Positions 27,601 through 37,645 are shown, counted from the stretch's first letter. The stretch: 64,000 nucleotides of DNA from Clostridium scatologenes (GCF_000968375.1 NZ_CP009933.1:4278001-4342000); one strand, 5' to 3'. Program-made: numbers and translations. The notes: generated by a model not told the origin, from the letters alone.

Positions 27601-28758
27601 TAATTCTTCTCTTAATAATTTAATCTCTTTACCTAATGCTTCAGGATCTACAGACAAATTATCTGTTATTTTTCTTACAGCTTCATTAAGTTCTTTTAGA
27701 GAACCAGAATCATTTCCAATAACACTCATACACAATGGTCTGATATGTTCTGGTATCATGTCTACCAATACTTTTAAAGCTTTATCTGTTTGACTTGTCA
27801 CAAGAACACTTTTACCATGTGCAAGGAGATGACATATTAAATTAACTATTGTATGGCTTTTACCTGTTCCTGGCGGTCCTTGCACTACGACTCCATAGTT
27901 TTCACATAACCTTTTCACAACTTGTTTTTGCTCAAAGTTTGTATCTAGTGGGAAGAGTATGTCCTCTCCAACTTCCTTCCATTCTTTCATATCTTCCTCA
28001 CTTTGTTCTATCTTTTTATCTCGTACCAAAGCCTTTATTGTTTCTGGTATAACATAACCATTATCTATTTGATTATTTATATTAATGATCTCTTTTTGCC
28101 ATAATCGCATATTGTTTTTTCTTATTAAAATTACAGGACTATCACAAATAAAAGGATTCTTCATTGGTTTTATTTTATCCATGCCAACTGTACAGCTTAT
28201 TATTTTACCATTAGATCCTAAATAAGAAACTATATCTTTTAACACATTCTCAATATTATCCATATTTCTAGGATCTACATTAGAGCTATTTATTTCGTTT
28301 TCTATTTGAACTATACTATGTAAATTTGCTATATCCAATTCTTCAAATATTCCCATTTCTAAGCATGTACTACTTATTGGCATCAAATGAAATATACCCT
28401 TTTTAACATCAAAATTTAGTTTCATTCTGGTTGTAACAACAGGATGAATTATTTTTTCATTACCAACTTTCCAAACAAGAAGACCATGTCCCCATACTAT
28501 TTCTATTCCCTCTGATCTTTTCTGTATCTCCAAAAATAACTTAAACAATTGATCATATATACATTTACACTTTTTTGTTACCTCTAACCACCATTCAGTT
28601 TCCGAAGCCTTATTCACACTGCACCCATCCATAGACATCAGGTCATTTTCCCAATATAATTTTTCATATTCTGAAACATTTCTTATTATTTTTTCATTTA
28701 AATTTTTTACGCTTAGTAAATATGAAAATATTTTTTTGACCTTATTCTTATAATCCAT
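24673..28758 (-). CDS. large SF1 helicase with C-terminal nuclease-like domain
   Basis: 1361 residues from the ATG at 28758 (GGGGTGA RBS). Walker A GPPGTGKSHTIVNL is near residue 295, a long helical insert spans about 370-920, then come Walker B DVIIYDESSQ (about 958-966), motif III GDDKQISP, motif IV EHFRCVPEIIGFSN and motif VI FNVAASRARNQMW. The last 90 residues (VDFIIEGNRNRAAIICDEG, then RLNLERIGWYFLRIRGSEFY) resemble the Vsr/MTES_1575-type PD-(D/E)XK nuclease fold. The same helicase-nuclease layout occurs in proteins of bacterial defence islands. Here it stands alone with its own terminator. DNA or RNA processing in defence or repair is the likely role; this is inference. Confidence 0.82.
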   Translation of the reverse strand: MDYKNKVKKIFSYLLSVKNLNEKIIRNVSEYEKLYWENDLMSMDGCSVNKASETEWWLEVTKKCKCIYDQLFKLFLEIQKRSEGIEIVWGHGLLVWKVGNEKIIHPVVTTRMKLNFDVKKGIFHLMPISSTCLEMGIFEELDIANLHSIVQIENEINSSNVDPRNMDNIENVLKDIVSYLGSNGKIISCTVGMDKIKPMKNPFICDSPVILIRKNNMRLWQKEIININNQIDNGYVIPETIKALVRDKKIEQSEEDMKEWKEVGEDILFPLDTNFEQKQVVKRLCENYGVVVQGPPGTGKSHTIVNLICHLLAHGKSVLVTSQTDKALKVLVDMIPEHIRPLCMSVIGNDSGSLKELNEAVRKITDNLSVDPEALGKEIKLLREELKNYKKKQEHLYNRLEEIQNTENKSIEYEGQYYKIADVAKWVRENRKQHSWIEDNIKYEQSMPLNKDEFFQLLKLLKTIDKEEKYNFDSIKNLIDKIPMDIEICDKMYRFKKLKEDIEVNKKLLSNWRIPDNNRCDYEALLSMLNKCKSEMESIENSSFKNILGLYYSSKIAHDLFMNVAFRCNNCFLMLDRLKSKLKNYNIEIPNNINIDKLNRDFDIVYSKFNSRGKLSKTFKIIHSEYNYIFKGCKVDFLEVENFGQASALKLYIQHEKIIKDLKSLWSSMVKKYGDLSDNFNREDEIDIIEIEQNVKKLNTIIDWDVKYKSKIISLLGRISIPQSIEWHRSETYSDLIKCVQAIKKVNEYNELKAYIEVMKKLILSTDKLDELYNAIEFLDVEKTKEQLKKIEHFKVIKNDLIKLDELISKIAKVCPTTGKKLIESWRNSTRNFEDFRSAWKWCQWNSLLKDIYKLNLEFIEESIEQNKKKEKMIIKDIVAKKTWYNQILKTTESEKRSLFAWMQAIKRIGKGTGKMVSEYRKIAQDEMEKCKDTIPVWIMPLNRVIENIKLSRKLFDVIIYDESSQSDIFSICALMRAKKAVIVGDDKQISPEVVGVDQGVIQGLINKYLKDIPQNEWFDLQTSLYDTALRVFPNRLILKEHFRCVPEIIGFSNMLCYSNEIKPLRYPKFSEVLYPPIVAVKAEDGYREQNKAVNIPEAELLVSKLVDCCKDKKYKDATMGVISLLGDVQSEAIENMIREKIGEEEMIRRKIICGDAYSFQGDERDVMFLSMVIANNVKFAPLTRESDIRRFNVAASRARNQMWLFYSVELKDLNKSCVRYSLINYCLNYEKYNKRYVNFEYVFQSKFQKDVYNMIKDKGYDIIPQIKVGGYKVDFIIEGNRNRAAIICDEGIIDNGDDVKKNMEARLNLERIGWYFLRIRGSEFYYNPEKAMEKLWSRLKKIGVENYNREKTSKETLRVV

Positions 28759-28964
28759 TTTTTCACCCCACAACGTACTTATAAATATATTTACTTTTAT
28801 GTTAAATTATACCATTTTATTTCTTATTGTCCATTTGTTTCGTTAAACATATTTCGTAATAAAAATGGTTATTTGTTCAACTTTCGCACATACAAAATTT
28901 TTATTTAATATAAGCAAATTGTGGGTTTAGATATCTAAAATTTGAAGAACTTGAAATAAGCAGT

Positions 28965-30596
28965 CTATTGTAACAATGAATAAATAATATGTTCATATAA
29001 TTCTGGAACTACATTTAAAGTATAAGGAAGATTTAATCTTTCGCTATATTTATGGAAATCCTTTCCTTCACCGCCAAATACTATTGCAGGAATATCTAGT
29101 TTGCTTAAAGCTTCTAATGGCAAATTATAACTTATACCATATCCAACAATATTCGAAGATAAACCAGATATACTTTTATTATTCTTCATACCAGTATAAC
29201 TTAAATCAGAAATTCCCATAAAAAAGTCTTCTTTAATAATTTTTTCATTAAACTTTTCATGCGCATACTCTATTGTTTTATCTATAGTTTCTATAAATTT
29301 TTTGTTTTTAACATCTTCACCTTGCAAGTATTTATGAGGATAATATGGAGGAATAAAAGAAACTATTATCATAGGTTTTTTATTATCATATTTTTCATAA
29401 GTTTCTTTAACTATATTTATGGCTATAGTTTGATTGTCTTTATTTTCTTTTTTCCAAAGTTCAACTTTTTCTTTGATATAATTTTCAAAATTTTTATTCT
29501 TACTTTTAACCTTCAAAAGTAATTCTTCATAAGTCATAACACATGGTTGCACTTTAATATATTCAAATTTCTTACCGCTCTTTTTTATAAATCTTTCTCT
29601 TTTACATTTAATATCTTCTAAAACATTGTTAAATGCCTTAAATGCTAAGTCTTTTAAATTACCCATAAGCTTTTCTTCAGACATACTAAGAGTAAGTAAA
29701 TTATAATATGCTACTGCATATAAAGGACTTTGTACAGAATATAACTCTTTTAAATCTATCTGTTTTAAACACATAGGTGGTGGAGTTATCACGTTATTAA
29801 ATTGATCAGAAAAGTCAGGATTATTTTCTAAAATTTTATTTATTTCTGAAACTAATGCATTGGGATTTAGGCCTTTTAATGGTTCTCCTACATGAGTTTC
29901 TTTACCTACACATAAAAACAGTGGCATTATTTTTCCTACACTGCCCATATATAATCTTTTAAATTCTTCACTTGCACTTTGGGGTATGCTACATTCTGAT
30001 ATTATTGCCCCGCAATAATTATATTTCATTTTATCCTGAAGCTTTAAAAGAAAAGGCGCTGCAGCCACCATGCCTTCTGAATTACTTTCTTCACCTGGCA
30101 CTGCTAAAAACAATAAATTTCCCTTGAAATTTTGATCTTTACTAAACTTTCTAATTAATTCTATATCTATTGCAATGCCACATTTCATATCTGCTGTTCC
30201 TCTTCCAAAAATCCACTTACCTGATTTAAGGTCTTTTAAAGCATCTTCATCTAAATTCAACTCACTAATCCGTTTTGTACATTCTTTCATATCAAAAGCA
30301 ACAGATTTTAAATGTCCAAATTCTTCTACTCCCACTACATCAAAATGTCCTGTTAAAATCAAAGTATCATTTGATTTTTGTTTTCCATTTACTACTGCCC
30401 ATACAAATTTTCTTTCTAAGTTATCCCCTTCTACTGCTTCCATACCAAAGTTATTTTTATTTTTCTTAAAATAAGTCATACTTGACAGCATATTATATAT
30501 CTTTTCAGATGCAATACTTTCATCTTTTGTACCTGAGACACTTGGAAGAGAAACTAATTCATCTAATGTTTCATAAATCTTATCACTCAAATTCAT
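28965..30596 (-). CDS. RocB-like M20 family peptidase/deacylase
   Basis: 543 residues. Metal-binding motifs of the M20 family are seen: GHFDVVG, RGTADMKCGIAID and PGEESNSEG. The length, the EEFGHLKSVAFD region and the C-terminal SDLSYTGM and VPELYEHIIYSLL parts fit the RocB subfamily, which is linked to arginine catabolism in Bacillus without a fully defined reaction. No arginine genes are adjacent. Proximity to the proline reductase loci may be functional, since arginine and ornithine feed into proline in Stickland organisms, but that is inference. Confidence 0.87.
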   Translation of the reverse strand: MNLSDKIYETLDELVSLPSVSGTKDESIASEKIYNMLSSMTYFKKNKNNFGMEAVEGDNLERKFVWAVVNGKQKSNDTLILTGHFDVVGVEEFGHLKSVAFDMKECTKRISELNLDEDALKDLKSGKWIFGRGTADMKCGIAIDIELIRKFSKDQNFKGNLLFLAVPGEESNSEGMVAAAPFLLKLQDKMKYNYCGAIISECSIPQSASEEFKRLYMGSVGKIMPLFLCVGKETHVGEPLKGLNPNALVSEINKILENNPDFSDQFNNVITPPPMCLKQIDLKELYSVQSPLYAVAYYNLLTLSMSEEKLMGNLKDLAFKAFNNVLEDIKCKRERFIKKSGKKFEYIKVQPCVMTYEELLLKVKSKNKNFENYIKEKVELWKKENKDNQTIAINIVKETYEKYDNKKPMIIVSFIPPYYPHKYLQGEDVKNKKFIETIDKTIEYAHEKFNEKIIKEDFFMGISDLSYTGMKNNKSISGLSSNIVGYGISYNLPLEALSKLDIPAIVFGGEGKDFHKYSERLNLPYTLNVVPELYEHIIYSLLQ

Positions 30597-30743
30597 TTTT
30601 CTTTTCCTCTTTTCTTATTTATTACTTTTAAATATATGACACATCATAACTTTAAACTTTATATACATTATAATTAATTAACAATTTTTAAATCAAGAAT
30701 TTTATTTAACTTTCTTTCATAAAATGCAACTTTGTATAAAAAA

Positions 30744-30770
30744 TAAAGGAGCATTTTGCATACTCCTTTA
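30744..30770 (-). terminator. terminator after the lipoprotein gene
   Basis: Stem TAAAGGAG / CTCCTTTA with an 11-base loop, followed on the minus strand by ATTTTTTA. Confidence 0.75.
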
Positions 30771-30792
30771 CTTTTACAACAAACTTTAAACA

Positions 30793-31980
30793 CTATTTAA
30801 TTTTATTCTGACTAAGCAAATCTCCGTATTGAATAGAATTTTGACTATTTATTTCAGGAAATTTTATCTCTACATTTTTATTTATATTAAAAGTATTTGT
30901 ATTAAAATCAATACCTAATTTATATACGCCTGTAATTTTATTTACTGTATCGCTATTTTTTGTATTACTTAAACTTTGAACTGCTGATATAAATTTTGGT
31001 GCATCAAATACTAAATCTATATTTCCTCTTTCTCCAACAACATATCCATTACTATCTACTGCAAAATCAATTACAATTCCCTTGTCTCCAACAAGAGTTA
31101 CTCCATCAAAAGCATCTAATACTTTATTCATGCTAGTTGTAAACTGTGGTAATCCTTTTTCAAAATCCGAAAATGCTTTATCTATTTCTGCCTGAGTAAC
31201 TGATGCTTTTTGTTTGTCTGAAGAAACTTTTAAAACTGTAGTTAAATAATTCTTTAAGAAATCTCTAGCATCTTTATTGTTTACTACACTGTTTGAAGTA
31301 TATTTTATTAAATCCTTGAAATTTTTATCATTTAATTTGACTTCATAAACATGAACATTTCTTGCTCCATCTGCAAGATCCCAGTATTGAGTTCCTTCAT
31401 CTGTGATAAGTTTAATTTTTGGATCAAAGCTTGTCATATTTTTTGCTACCATTTGTGAAAACTGTTTTTGCATATCCTGACTAACTTTTGTAATATCAGC
31501 ATTCATTGCTCCATTTTCAGTCATATTCGAACTATCTAGCACAATATATTGTTTTCCATTCATTTTTGATGACTGTATATCTGGAACTTTTAAAATTTCT
31601 TTAAAATTAACTTTATCATTCGATGTATTTGCATCTACCCAAATTCCCATATTCATTGGCATATTTCCTACTTGCAATAGCATATCTGCTTGCATTTTTG
31701 CATTTTTACCATCATTACTTTGGTTCATCTTCCCATTTAAAGTTAATTTTGAACCATTTATCATAGGAATAACTTTTCCCATTTCCTGTTGTTCTTCAGC
31801 TGAAAGATTTTCTCCACTGAATCGTAAGCCAATTTGTGTTTTAAATTCTGAACTAGTAACTTTTTGTGTTTTTGAATAAGCATCAGAAAGTGACTTACCT
31901 TCATAGCTACAACCTGTAAAAATAGAAGAAACCATTGTCATAGAAATTGCCAATACAACCAACTTTTTTAAACTTTTCAT
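30793..31980 (-). CDS. secreted lipoprotein, function unknown
   Basis: 395 residues. It begins MKSLKKLVVLAISMTMVSS and continues to IFTGCS, a lipoprotein signal peptide with the lipobox cysteine at residue 24. The mature part is hydrophilic and beta-rich, with methionine-rich stretches (GNMPMNMGIWVD), and looks like an outer-leaflet solute or polymer-binding protein of the LolA/LppX-like type seen in Firmicutes. No enzymatic motif was recognised. It is monocistronic with its own terminator. Confidence 0.8.
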   Translation of the reverse strand: MKSLKKLVVLAISMTMVSSIFTGCSYEGKSLSDAYSKTQKVTSSEFKTQIGLRFSGENLSAEEQQEMGKVIPMINGSKLTLNGKMNQSNDGKNAKMQADMLLQVGNMPMNMGIWVDANTSNDKVNFKEILKVPDIQSSKMNGKQYIVLDSSNMTENGAMNADITKVSQDMQKQFSQMVAKNMTSFDPKIKLITDEGTQYWDLADGARNVHVYEVKLNDKNFKDLIKYTSNSVVNNKDARDFLKNYLTTVLKVSSDKQKASVTQAEIDKAFSDFEKGLPQFTTSMNKVLDAFDGVTLVGDKGIVIDFAVDSNGYVVGERGNIDLVFDAPKFISAVQSLSNTKNSDTVNKITGVYKLGIDFNTNTFNINKNVEIKFPEINSQNSIQYGDLLSQNKIK

Positions 31981-32200
31981 TATTGAGCCCCCCCATCTAA
32001 ATTATGTATTAATTATATCATTGTACACAATACTGGTCAATAAGTTTTTTTATACCTTTTAATAATGTTTTTCAAAATTAATATCTTCATATTATAATTT
32101 ACTTCTATTTTTCTACTATTTCCTCTATTTTCTTAAATTTTCCTATATCATATTTTATTTGTTCTATTCATCATATATTCTCAAATTACCAAATAAAAAA

Positions 32201-32256
32201 ACTTACCTGAAAATAATACTACTTTTCATATAAAGTATTTATTTTCAGATAAGTTA
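32201..32256 (-). terminator. terminator after the DedA gene
   Basis: 17-base arms AACTTATCTGAAAATAA / TTATTTTCAGGTAAGTT (one G-U pair) are followed by TTTTTT on the minus strand. Confidence 0.8.
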
Positions 32257-32260
32257 CTTA

Positions 32261-32872
32261 TTAATTTTCCAAATTTACCTTTTTACGTTTTACTACTAAT
32301 CTATATACTACAAACCCAACTATGCAAACTACTACAGCTATATCAGCTATATGAAACCAAGAACGAATCATGATCCAATTTTCACCCATTTTATATCCAA
32401 TATAACCTAGCAAAACACTCCATATTAATGATCCTAAAAAAGTATATATGGTAAATTTCTTAAATTCCATTTTGCTTATACCTGCTGGAAGTGATATGAA
32501 TGTCCTTATTATAGGTAAAAGCCTTGAGAAAAAAACTATTTTTTCTCCATACTTATTAAAATATTCATCACTTTTTTCTATTTTACTTTTAGAAATTCTT
32601 AGTTTATCCGCATACTTTTCTACTAAAGGCCTTCCTCCAAGCTTACCCAAGTAGTAAGCTCCTATTGAACCCACAGTTCCACCAATAGTACCAATTAGTA
32701 TCATAGCTATCAAATTTAATCTTCCTGTAAAACTTAAATAACCTCCAAAAGGCAATATTGCCTCACTAGGAATAGGTATACATGCACTTTCTAATGCCAT
32801 TCCAAAAAAAATCCCCACATATCCAAGTTTATCCAGCACAAAAATAACTGCATTTATTAAACTTTCTACCAT
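32261..32872 (-). CDS. DedA family membrane protein
   Basis: 203 residues with about five hydrophobic segments. DedA/VTT-domain landmarks: LGYVGIFFGMALESACIPIPSEAILPFGGYLS near the start, GGTVGSIGAYYLGKLGGR, and FFSRLLPIIRTFISLPAGISKM. These proteins flip or transport lipids such as undecaprenyl phosphate or phosphatidylethanolamine in characterised members. Which lipid is handled here is not visible. Confidence 0.92.
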   Translation of the reverse strand: MVESLINAVIFVLDKLGYVGIFFGMALESACIPIPSEAILPFGGYLSFTGRLNLIAMILIGTIGGTVGSIGAYYLGKLGGRPLVEKYADKLRISKSKIEKSDEYFNKYGEKIVFFSRLLPIIRTFISLPAGISKMEFKKFTIYTFLGSLIWSVLLGYIGYKMGENWIMIRSWFHIADIAVVVCIVGFVVYRLVVKRKKVNLEN

Positions 32873-33015
32873 AAAATTTTCCTTTCTTTAGTTAACACAT
32901 AATATACTTAATAATAAGTTTTTACACCTCTCCTCAATTATAAGGCATTTAACAAAACTTTTTGTTAACTTTATATTAAAAAAATGTGCACAATTTGTGT
33001 ATACCTTGTCACTTT

Positions 33016-34014
33016 TTATCTTTTACAAGAATCTCTCTCTATTAACTCATGCTCAAGAACATAATTCTCTTTATCTACTTCTTTTTTATTTATGATTTTT
33101 ATAAGCATTCTCATTCCTACAGATCCCATATCATACATAGGTAATCCTATAGTTGTAAGTTTTGGATAAAATACAGAAGCAGAATAAATATTATCAAATC
33201 CTATTACATCTACCTGCTCAGGAACCTTTATGTTACTGTCTCTCAATGCATTTATAGCACCCATAGCAATTTCGTCACTGGAACAAAATACTGAATCAAT
33301 ACTTTCCTTCTGCAAAATAGCATTTATTCCATTATAGCCATCTGATACTTTTAATCCTCCAAAATGTACAATTTTTTCATCTAATTTTATCTTATTTTGT
33401 TTTAATGCAGTTTTATATCCTGTATATCTTAATGCACTAGCATTCGCTGCATCTTCATGCGTTCCAATGTAAGCTATTTTTTTATTGCCCTTCTTAATTA
33501 AATAATTTACAGCATCCAAAGCTGCTTGTTCATTGTCTATAGTTACACTTGGTATGTTTCCATCTTTACTAGTAGTTTCTACTAAAACCATAGGAATCTG
33601 TAATTGTTTTATAAGATTTACTATGCTATCTTCTAAAGAATTGCTCATATAGAGAACTCCATCTACCATTTTTTCTTTTAATACCTTTAGATATTCCATT
33701 TCTTTTTCAGTATCTAAATCTGTATTACATAACATTATATTGTAATTATATATATTAGCTACATCCTCAGCTCCTCTTACTATTTCCGGATAAAACTGAC
33801 TGGATATATCCGGTATTATTATTCCTATTGTACTTGTTTTCTGTGTTTTTAAACTTCTTGCTACTATATTAGGTCTATATCCTAACTTATTTATTGCTTC
33901 TAAAACTTTCTTTTTTGTTTCTTCATTTACAACGTCTACATCATTTAATACCCTAGAAACTGTAGCTATAGAAACGCCTGCTTCCTTTGCTACATCTTTT
34001 ATTGATGCTGCCAT
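33016..34014 (-). CDS. LacI/GalR-family transcriptional regulator (CcpA-like)
   Basis: 332 residues. The N-terminal helix-turn-helix is ASIKDVAKEAGVSIATVSRVLN, followed by the hinge YRPNIVARSLKTQKT and a periplasmic-binding-like core (IGIIIPDISSQFY, CSSDEIAMGAINAL, VIGFDN). The DNA-reading helix and overall length resemble CcpA, the catabolite control protein of Firmicutes, and no sugar operon is adjacent, which would fit a global regulator. A GGGAG RBS precedes the ATG. CcpA identity is not proven. Confidence 0.88.
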   Translation of the reverse strand: MAASIKDVAKEAGVSIATVSRVLNDVDVVNEETKKKVLEAINKLGYRPNIVARSLKTQKTSTIGIIIPDISSQFYPEIVRGAEDVANIYNYNIMLCNTDLDTEKEMEYLKVLKEKMVDGVLYMSNSLEDSIVNLIKQLQIPMVLVETTSKDGNIPSVTIDNEQAALDAVNYLIKKGNKKIAYIGTHEDAANASALRYTGYKTALKQNKIKLDEKIVHFGGLKVSDGYNGINAILQKESIDSVFCSSDEIAMGAINALRDSNIKVPEQVDVIGFDNIYSASVFYPKLTTIGLPMYDMGSVGMRMLIKIINKKEVDKENYVLEHELIERDSCKR

Positions 34015-34117
34015 TTTATCAACTCCCGTTATATTTTCTTTTAATAATTATACTTATAAAACCCTTTTATTACAAGTTCCTTTGCAATATTTCTTTAATT
34101 TACACTGTTAAAAGTAA

Positions 34118-34156
34118 AAATGTGTATAAGACTTTTAGGTTATCTTATACACATTT
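34118..34156 (-). terminator. terminator after ileS
   Basis: A 14-bp stem AAATGTGTATAAGA / TCTTATACACATTT with an 11-base loop, followed by TTTACTTTT on the minus strand. Confidence 0.78.
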
Positions 34157-34177
34157 AAATTCAAAACATGTAGATAC

Positions 34178-37100
34178 TTATTTTACAACTTCTACAAACA
34201 TATCAAAATCTTCACCATTGATTTTACATCTGTTGTACTCTTTATTTGCATTATATACAACTTCAACTGATAATGTTTCTTTCTTTATTTCTTCTTCAAA
34301 TTTCTTAACTATTGCTTCAAGCATTGGATTTGAGGAAACATAAAGTTTTATTTTATCAGCTACTTCAAATCCGCTCTCTTTTCTCATATTCTGTACTTTA
34401 CTTAAAATTTCCCTAACATTTCCAGCTTCTCTTAATTCTTCAGTAATATTTGTATCTAATACTACTCCTATAGTACCTTCTCCAGCAAATGCAAAACCTT
34501 CAAGTCCTTGCATTGTAACAAGTAAGTTTTCTTCATTTAATTCTATCTCATTATCATCAATATAGATTATTACAGTTTTTCCTTCTCTCATTTTCTGTGC
34601 AAGTTCCATTTGATTAATTGCTGAGATTTCTTTTCTTATTTGAGGTATTAATTTTCCATACTTCTTTCCTATTACAGGTAAGTTTGGTTTTATATCAAAG
34701 TTAACATATTTAGATAAATCAGCACCAAATATTACTTCATTTACATTTAGCTCATCCTTTATAATATCTCCATAGTATTCTGGAAGAGATTTTGAACTTA
34801 CAAGCATTTCTGAAAGAGGCTGTCTATTCTTAATATTAGCTGAATTTCTAGCACTTCTTCCTAATCTAACTACTTTATAAGCTTCTTCCATATCTTCTTC
34901 TAACTTTTTATCTACAAAGCTTTCATTATACTCAGGCCACTTGCATAAATGTAAACTCTCTACTGCATCTTTATCAATATTTACTACAAGATTTTGATAT
35001 ATTTCTTCTGTCATAAATGGTACAAATGGAGCTGCTATCTTTATCAATGTAGTAATAACTTTATATAAAGTTACATATGCTCCTATTTTATCGTCAGCTA
35101 AACTTTCACTCCAAAATCTTGCTCTATTTCTTCTAACATACCAATTAGAAAGTTCATCTACAAAGTCTCCAATATTAGTAGCTGCTTGAGTAATTCTATA
35201 GTTATCCAAATGATCTTCTGTTTCCTTAATCAATGAATTTAATCTTGACATAACCCATTTATCCATTACATTATCGCTTACAAAGTCTTTATAATCTAAA
35301 GGATTAAACTTATCTATATCTGCATATAACACATAGAATGAATATACATTCCATAATGTTCCTAAGAACTTTCTTTGACTTTCTTGTACAGCTTCTTCGT
35401 AGAATCTTGATGGAAGCCATGGTGCACTTGCAGTATAGAAATACCATCTAGTTGCATCAGCACCCTCATTTTCAATCACTGTAGTAGGACTCAATACATT
35501 TCCCTTATGCTTTGACATTTTCAAACCATGCTTATCAAGTACATGACCTAATACCACACAATTTTCAAATGGACTCTTATCAAATATTACTGTAGATATA
35601 GCCATTAATGTATAAAACCATCCTCTAGTTTGATCTACAGCTTCTGAAATAAATTGTGCTGGGAAATTTTGCTCAAATAATTCCTTATTTTCAAATGGAT
35701 AGTGATGCTGAGCAAAAGGCATTGATCCTGAATCAAACCAACAATCAATTACTTCTGTGACTCTTGTCATTTCTTTTCCACAGTGTGGACATTTCAATTT
35801 TACATTATCTATATATGGTTTATGAAGTTCTATATTTTCTGGTACATTTATTCCTTTTTTCTTAAGTTCTTCTATACTTCCTATACATTCTTTATGACCA
35901 CAGTCACATTCCCATATTGGAAGTGGAGTACCCCAATATCTTTCTCTACTTAAACCCCAATCTATAACATTTTCAACAAAGTTTCCAAATCTTCCTGTTC
36001 TAATATTATCTGGATACCAATTTGTATTATTTGTATTCTTAACTAATTTATCTCTTAAAGATGACATTTTTATAAACCAAGTTTGTCTTGGATAATATAA
36101 TAATGGCGTATCACATCTCCAGCAGAATGGGTATGAGTGAGTAAATTTCTCTGCTTTGTATAATATATTTTTTTCTTTTAAGTATTCTATAATTTTAGGA
36201 TCTGCATCTTTTACAAACATACCCTTCCATAGTGTAACTTCATCTACAAATTTTCCTTGTGTATCTACAAGATTAATAAGTGGTATGTTATTTTGTTTAC
36301 ATACTATATTATCATCTTCACCAAATGCAGGCGCAATATGAACTATTCCTGTACCATCTGTTAATGTTACATAATCCCCATGAATTACATAATGAGCTTT
36401 TCCTTCAAAAGTTCCAAAATTAAACATAGGTTCATATTCTACACCTAATAATTCTTCACCATTAAACTTTCTTAAAACTTCATACTCACCTTCAAGTTTT
36501 CCCAAAAGTGATTCAGCTAAAATTAAGTGTTCATCATTATTTAAAACTTCTACATATTCATACTTTTTATTTATTGCTAATGCCATATTACTTGGAAGTG
36601 TCCAAGGTGTAGTTGTCCAAGCTAAAATATATTTATCTTCATTTTTAACTTTAAACTTAACAAAAACTGATGTTTCTTTTACATCTTTATATCCTTGAGA
36701 AACTTCATGTGAAGAAAGGGCTGTTCCACATCTTGGGCAATATGGTACTATTTTATGGCCTTTATATAAAAGATCTTTATCCCATATGCTCTTTAATGCC
36801 CACCAAACTGATTCTATATAATTATTATCATAAGTTATATAAGGTTTTTCCATGTCAACCCAGTAACCCACACTTTTAGTCATTTCTTCCCATTGGCTCA
36901 CATATGTAAAAACGCTGCCTTTACATTTTTTTATGAAGTCTTCTACTCCATATTCTTCAATCTGAGGTTTTCCTGAAATACCAAGAGTTTTTTCAACTTC
37001 AAGTTCAACTGGAAGTCCATGAGTATCCCAACCAGCTTTTCTAAGTACTTTGTAACCTTTCATAACCTTATATCTAGGAATTAAATCCTTCATTACTCTT

Positions 37101-37282
37101 GTTAATACATGCCCTACATGAGGTTTTCCATTAGCTGTTGGTGGTCCATCATAAAAAGTAAAATATTCTCCGTCCTCATTTAAATCAAAGTTTTTCTTAA
37201 TTATATTCTTAGCATCCCAGAATTTCATTACATCTTTTTCCATGTCCACAAAACTTCTAGAATTATCAATTTTTTTGTACAT
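34178..37282 (-). CDS. ileS: isoleucyl-tRNA synthetase
   Basis: 1034 residues, the size of the long (eukaryote-like) IleRS type. Class I motifs: HVGH at residues 55-58 and KMSKHKGN. Editing-domain landmarks: AWTTTPWTLPSN and GTGIVHIAPAFGEDD. A CxxC pair (CPHCGKEM) lies before the CWFDSGSMPFAQHHYP stretch. It charges tRNA-Ile with isoleucine. The gene follows a T-box leader with an AUC specifier triplet. The long type is the one often linked to mupirocin tolerance, as family knowledge. Confidence 0.97.
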   Translation of the reverse strand: MYKKIDNSRSFVDMEKDVMKFWDAKNIIKKNFDLNEDGEYFTFYDGPPTANGKPHVGHVLTRVMKDLIPRYKVMKGYKVLRKAGWDTHGLPVELEVEKTLGISGKPQIEEYGVEDFIKKCKGSVFTYVSQWEEMTKSVGYWVDMEKPYITYDNNYIESVWWALKSIWDKDLLYKGHKIVPYCPRCGTALSSHEVSQGYKDVKETSVFVKFKVKNEDKYILAWTTTPWTLPSNMALAINKKYEYVEVLNNDEHLILAESLLGKLEGEYEVLRKFNGEELLGVEYEPMFNFGTFEGKAHYVIHGDYVTLTDGTGIVHIAPAFGEDDNIVCKQNNIPLINLVDTQGKFVDEVTLWKGMFVKDADPKIIEYLKEKNILYKAEKFTHSYPFCWRCDTPLLYYPRQTWFIKMSSLRDKLVKNTNNTNWYPDNIRTGRFGNFVENVIDWGLSRERYWGTPLPIWECDCGHKECIGSIEELKKKGINVPENIELHKPYIDNVKLKCPHCGKEMTRVTEVIDCWFDSGSMPFAQHHYPFENKELFEQNFPAQFISEAVDQTRGWFYTLMAISTVIFDKSPFENCVVLGHVLDKHGLKMSKHKGNVLSPTTVIENEGADATRWYFYTASAPWLPSRFYEEAVQESQRKFLGTLWNVYSFYVLYADIDKFNPLDYKDFVSDNVMDKWVMSRLNSLIKETEDHLDNYRITQAATNIGDFVDELSNWYVRRNRARFWSESLADDKIGAYVTLYKVITTLIKIAAPFVPFMTEEIYQNLVVNIDKDAVESLHLCKWPEYNESFVDKKLEEDMEEAYKVVRLGRSARNSANIKNRQPLSEMLVSSKSLPEYYGDIIKDELNVNEVIFGADLSKYVNFDIKPNLPVIGKKYGKLIPQIRKEISAINQMELAQKMREGKTVIIYIDDNEIELNEENLLVTMQGLEGFAFAGEGTIGVVLDTNITEELREAGNVREILSKVQNMRKESGFEVADKIKLYVSSNPMLEAIVKKFEEEIKKETLSVEVVYNANKEYNRCKINGEDFDMFVEVVK

Positions 37283-37367
37283 ATTTTTAGCCCCTTTCCA
37301 CTTTATTATGTAATTTTTTACTATTCTAATTTTTTTATACTTGTTTATAAATATTTACAATATAAAA

Positions 37368-37620
37368 AAACTTCATCCAAAATAGGACGAAGTTTATATT
37401 CGTTATACCACCTATGGGTAAAAATTTTAAGCACAATCATACTCTATCCTTTAACGCAGGATAACGAAAAAACTTACTAAAGCACTAAAACTTATTCTGC
37501 TTTTCAACTCCCAGGGGATTTTCTTTAAACTTTTTCTGTGAATTTTCACCATTCTTCACTCTCTGTAAGTAACTTGGTTTAAATACTTTTCCTGTTCAAC
37601 ATCTTTAATATAATATATTT
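37368..37620 (-). promoter_or_regulatory. T-box leader of ileS (isoleucine)
   Basis: On the minus strand the leader contains AGGTGGTATAACG (37402-37412 region, T-box bulge) followed by the terminator stem AAACTTCGTCC / GGATGAAGTTT (37368-37395) and a T-run. Upstream, an AUC triplet in GAAAATCCC sits where the specifier loop is expected. Uncharged tRNA-Ile would prevent termination. It fills most of the gap 37283-37693. Confidence 0.9.
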
Positions 37621-37645
37621 TAAATTTTTATTACAATTTCTTTTT

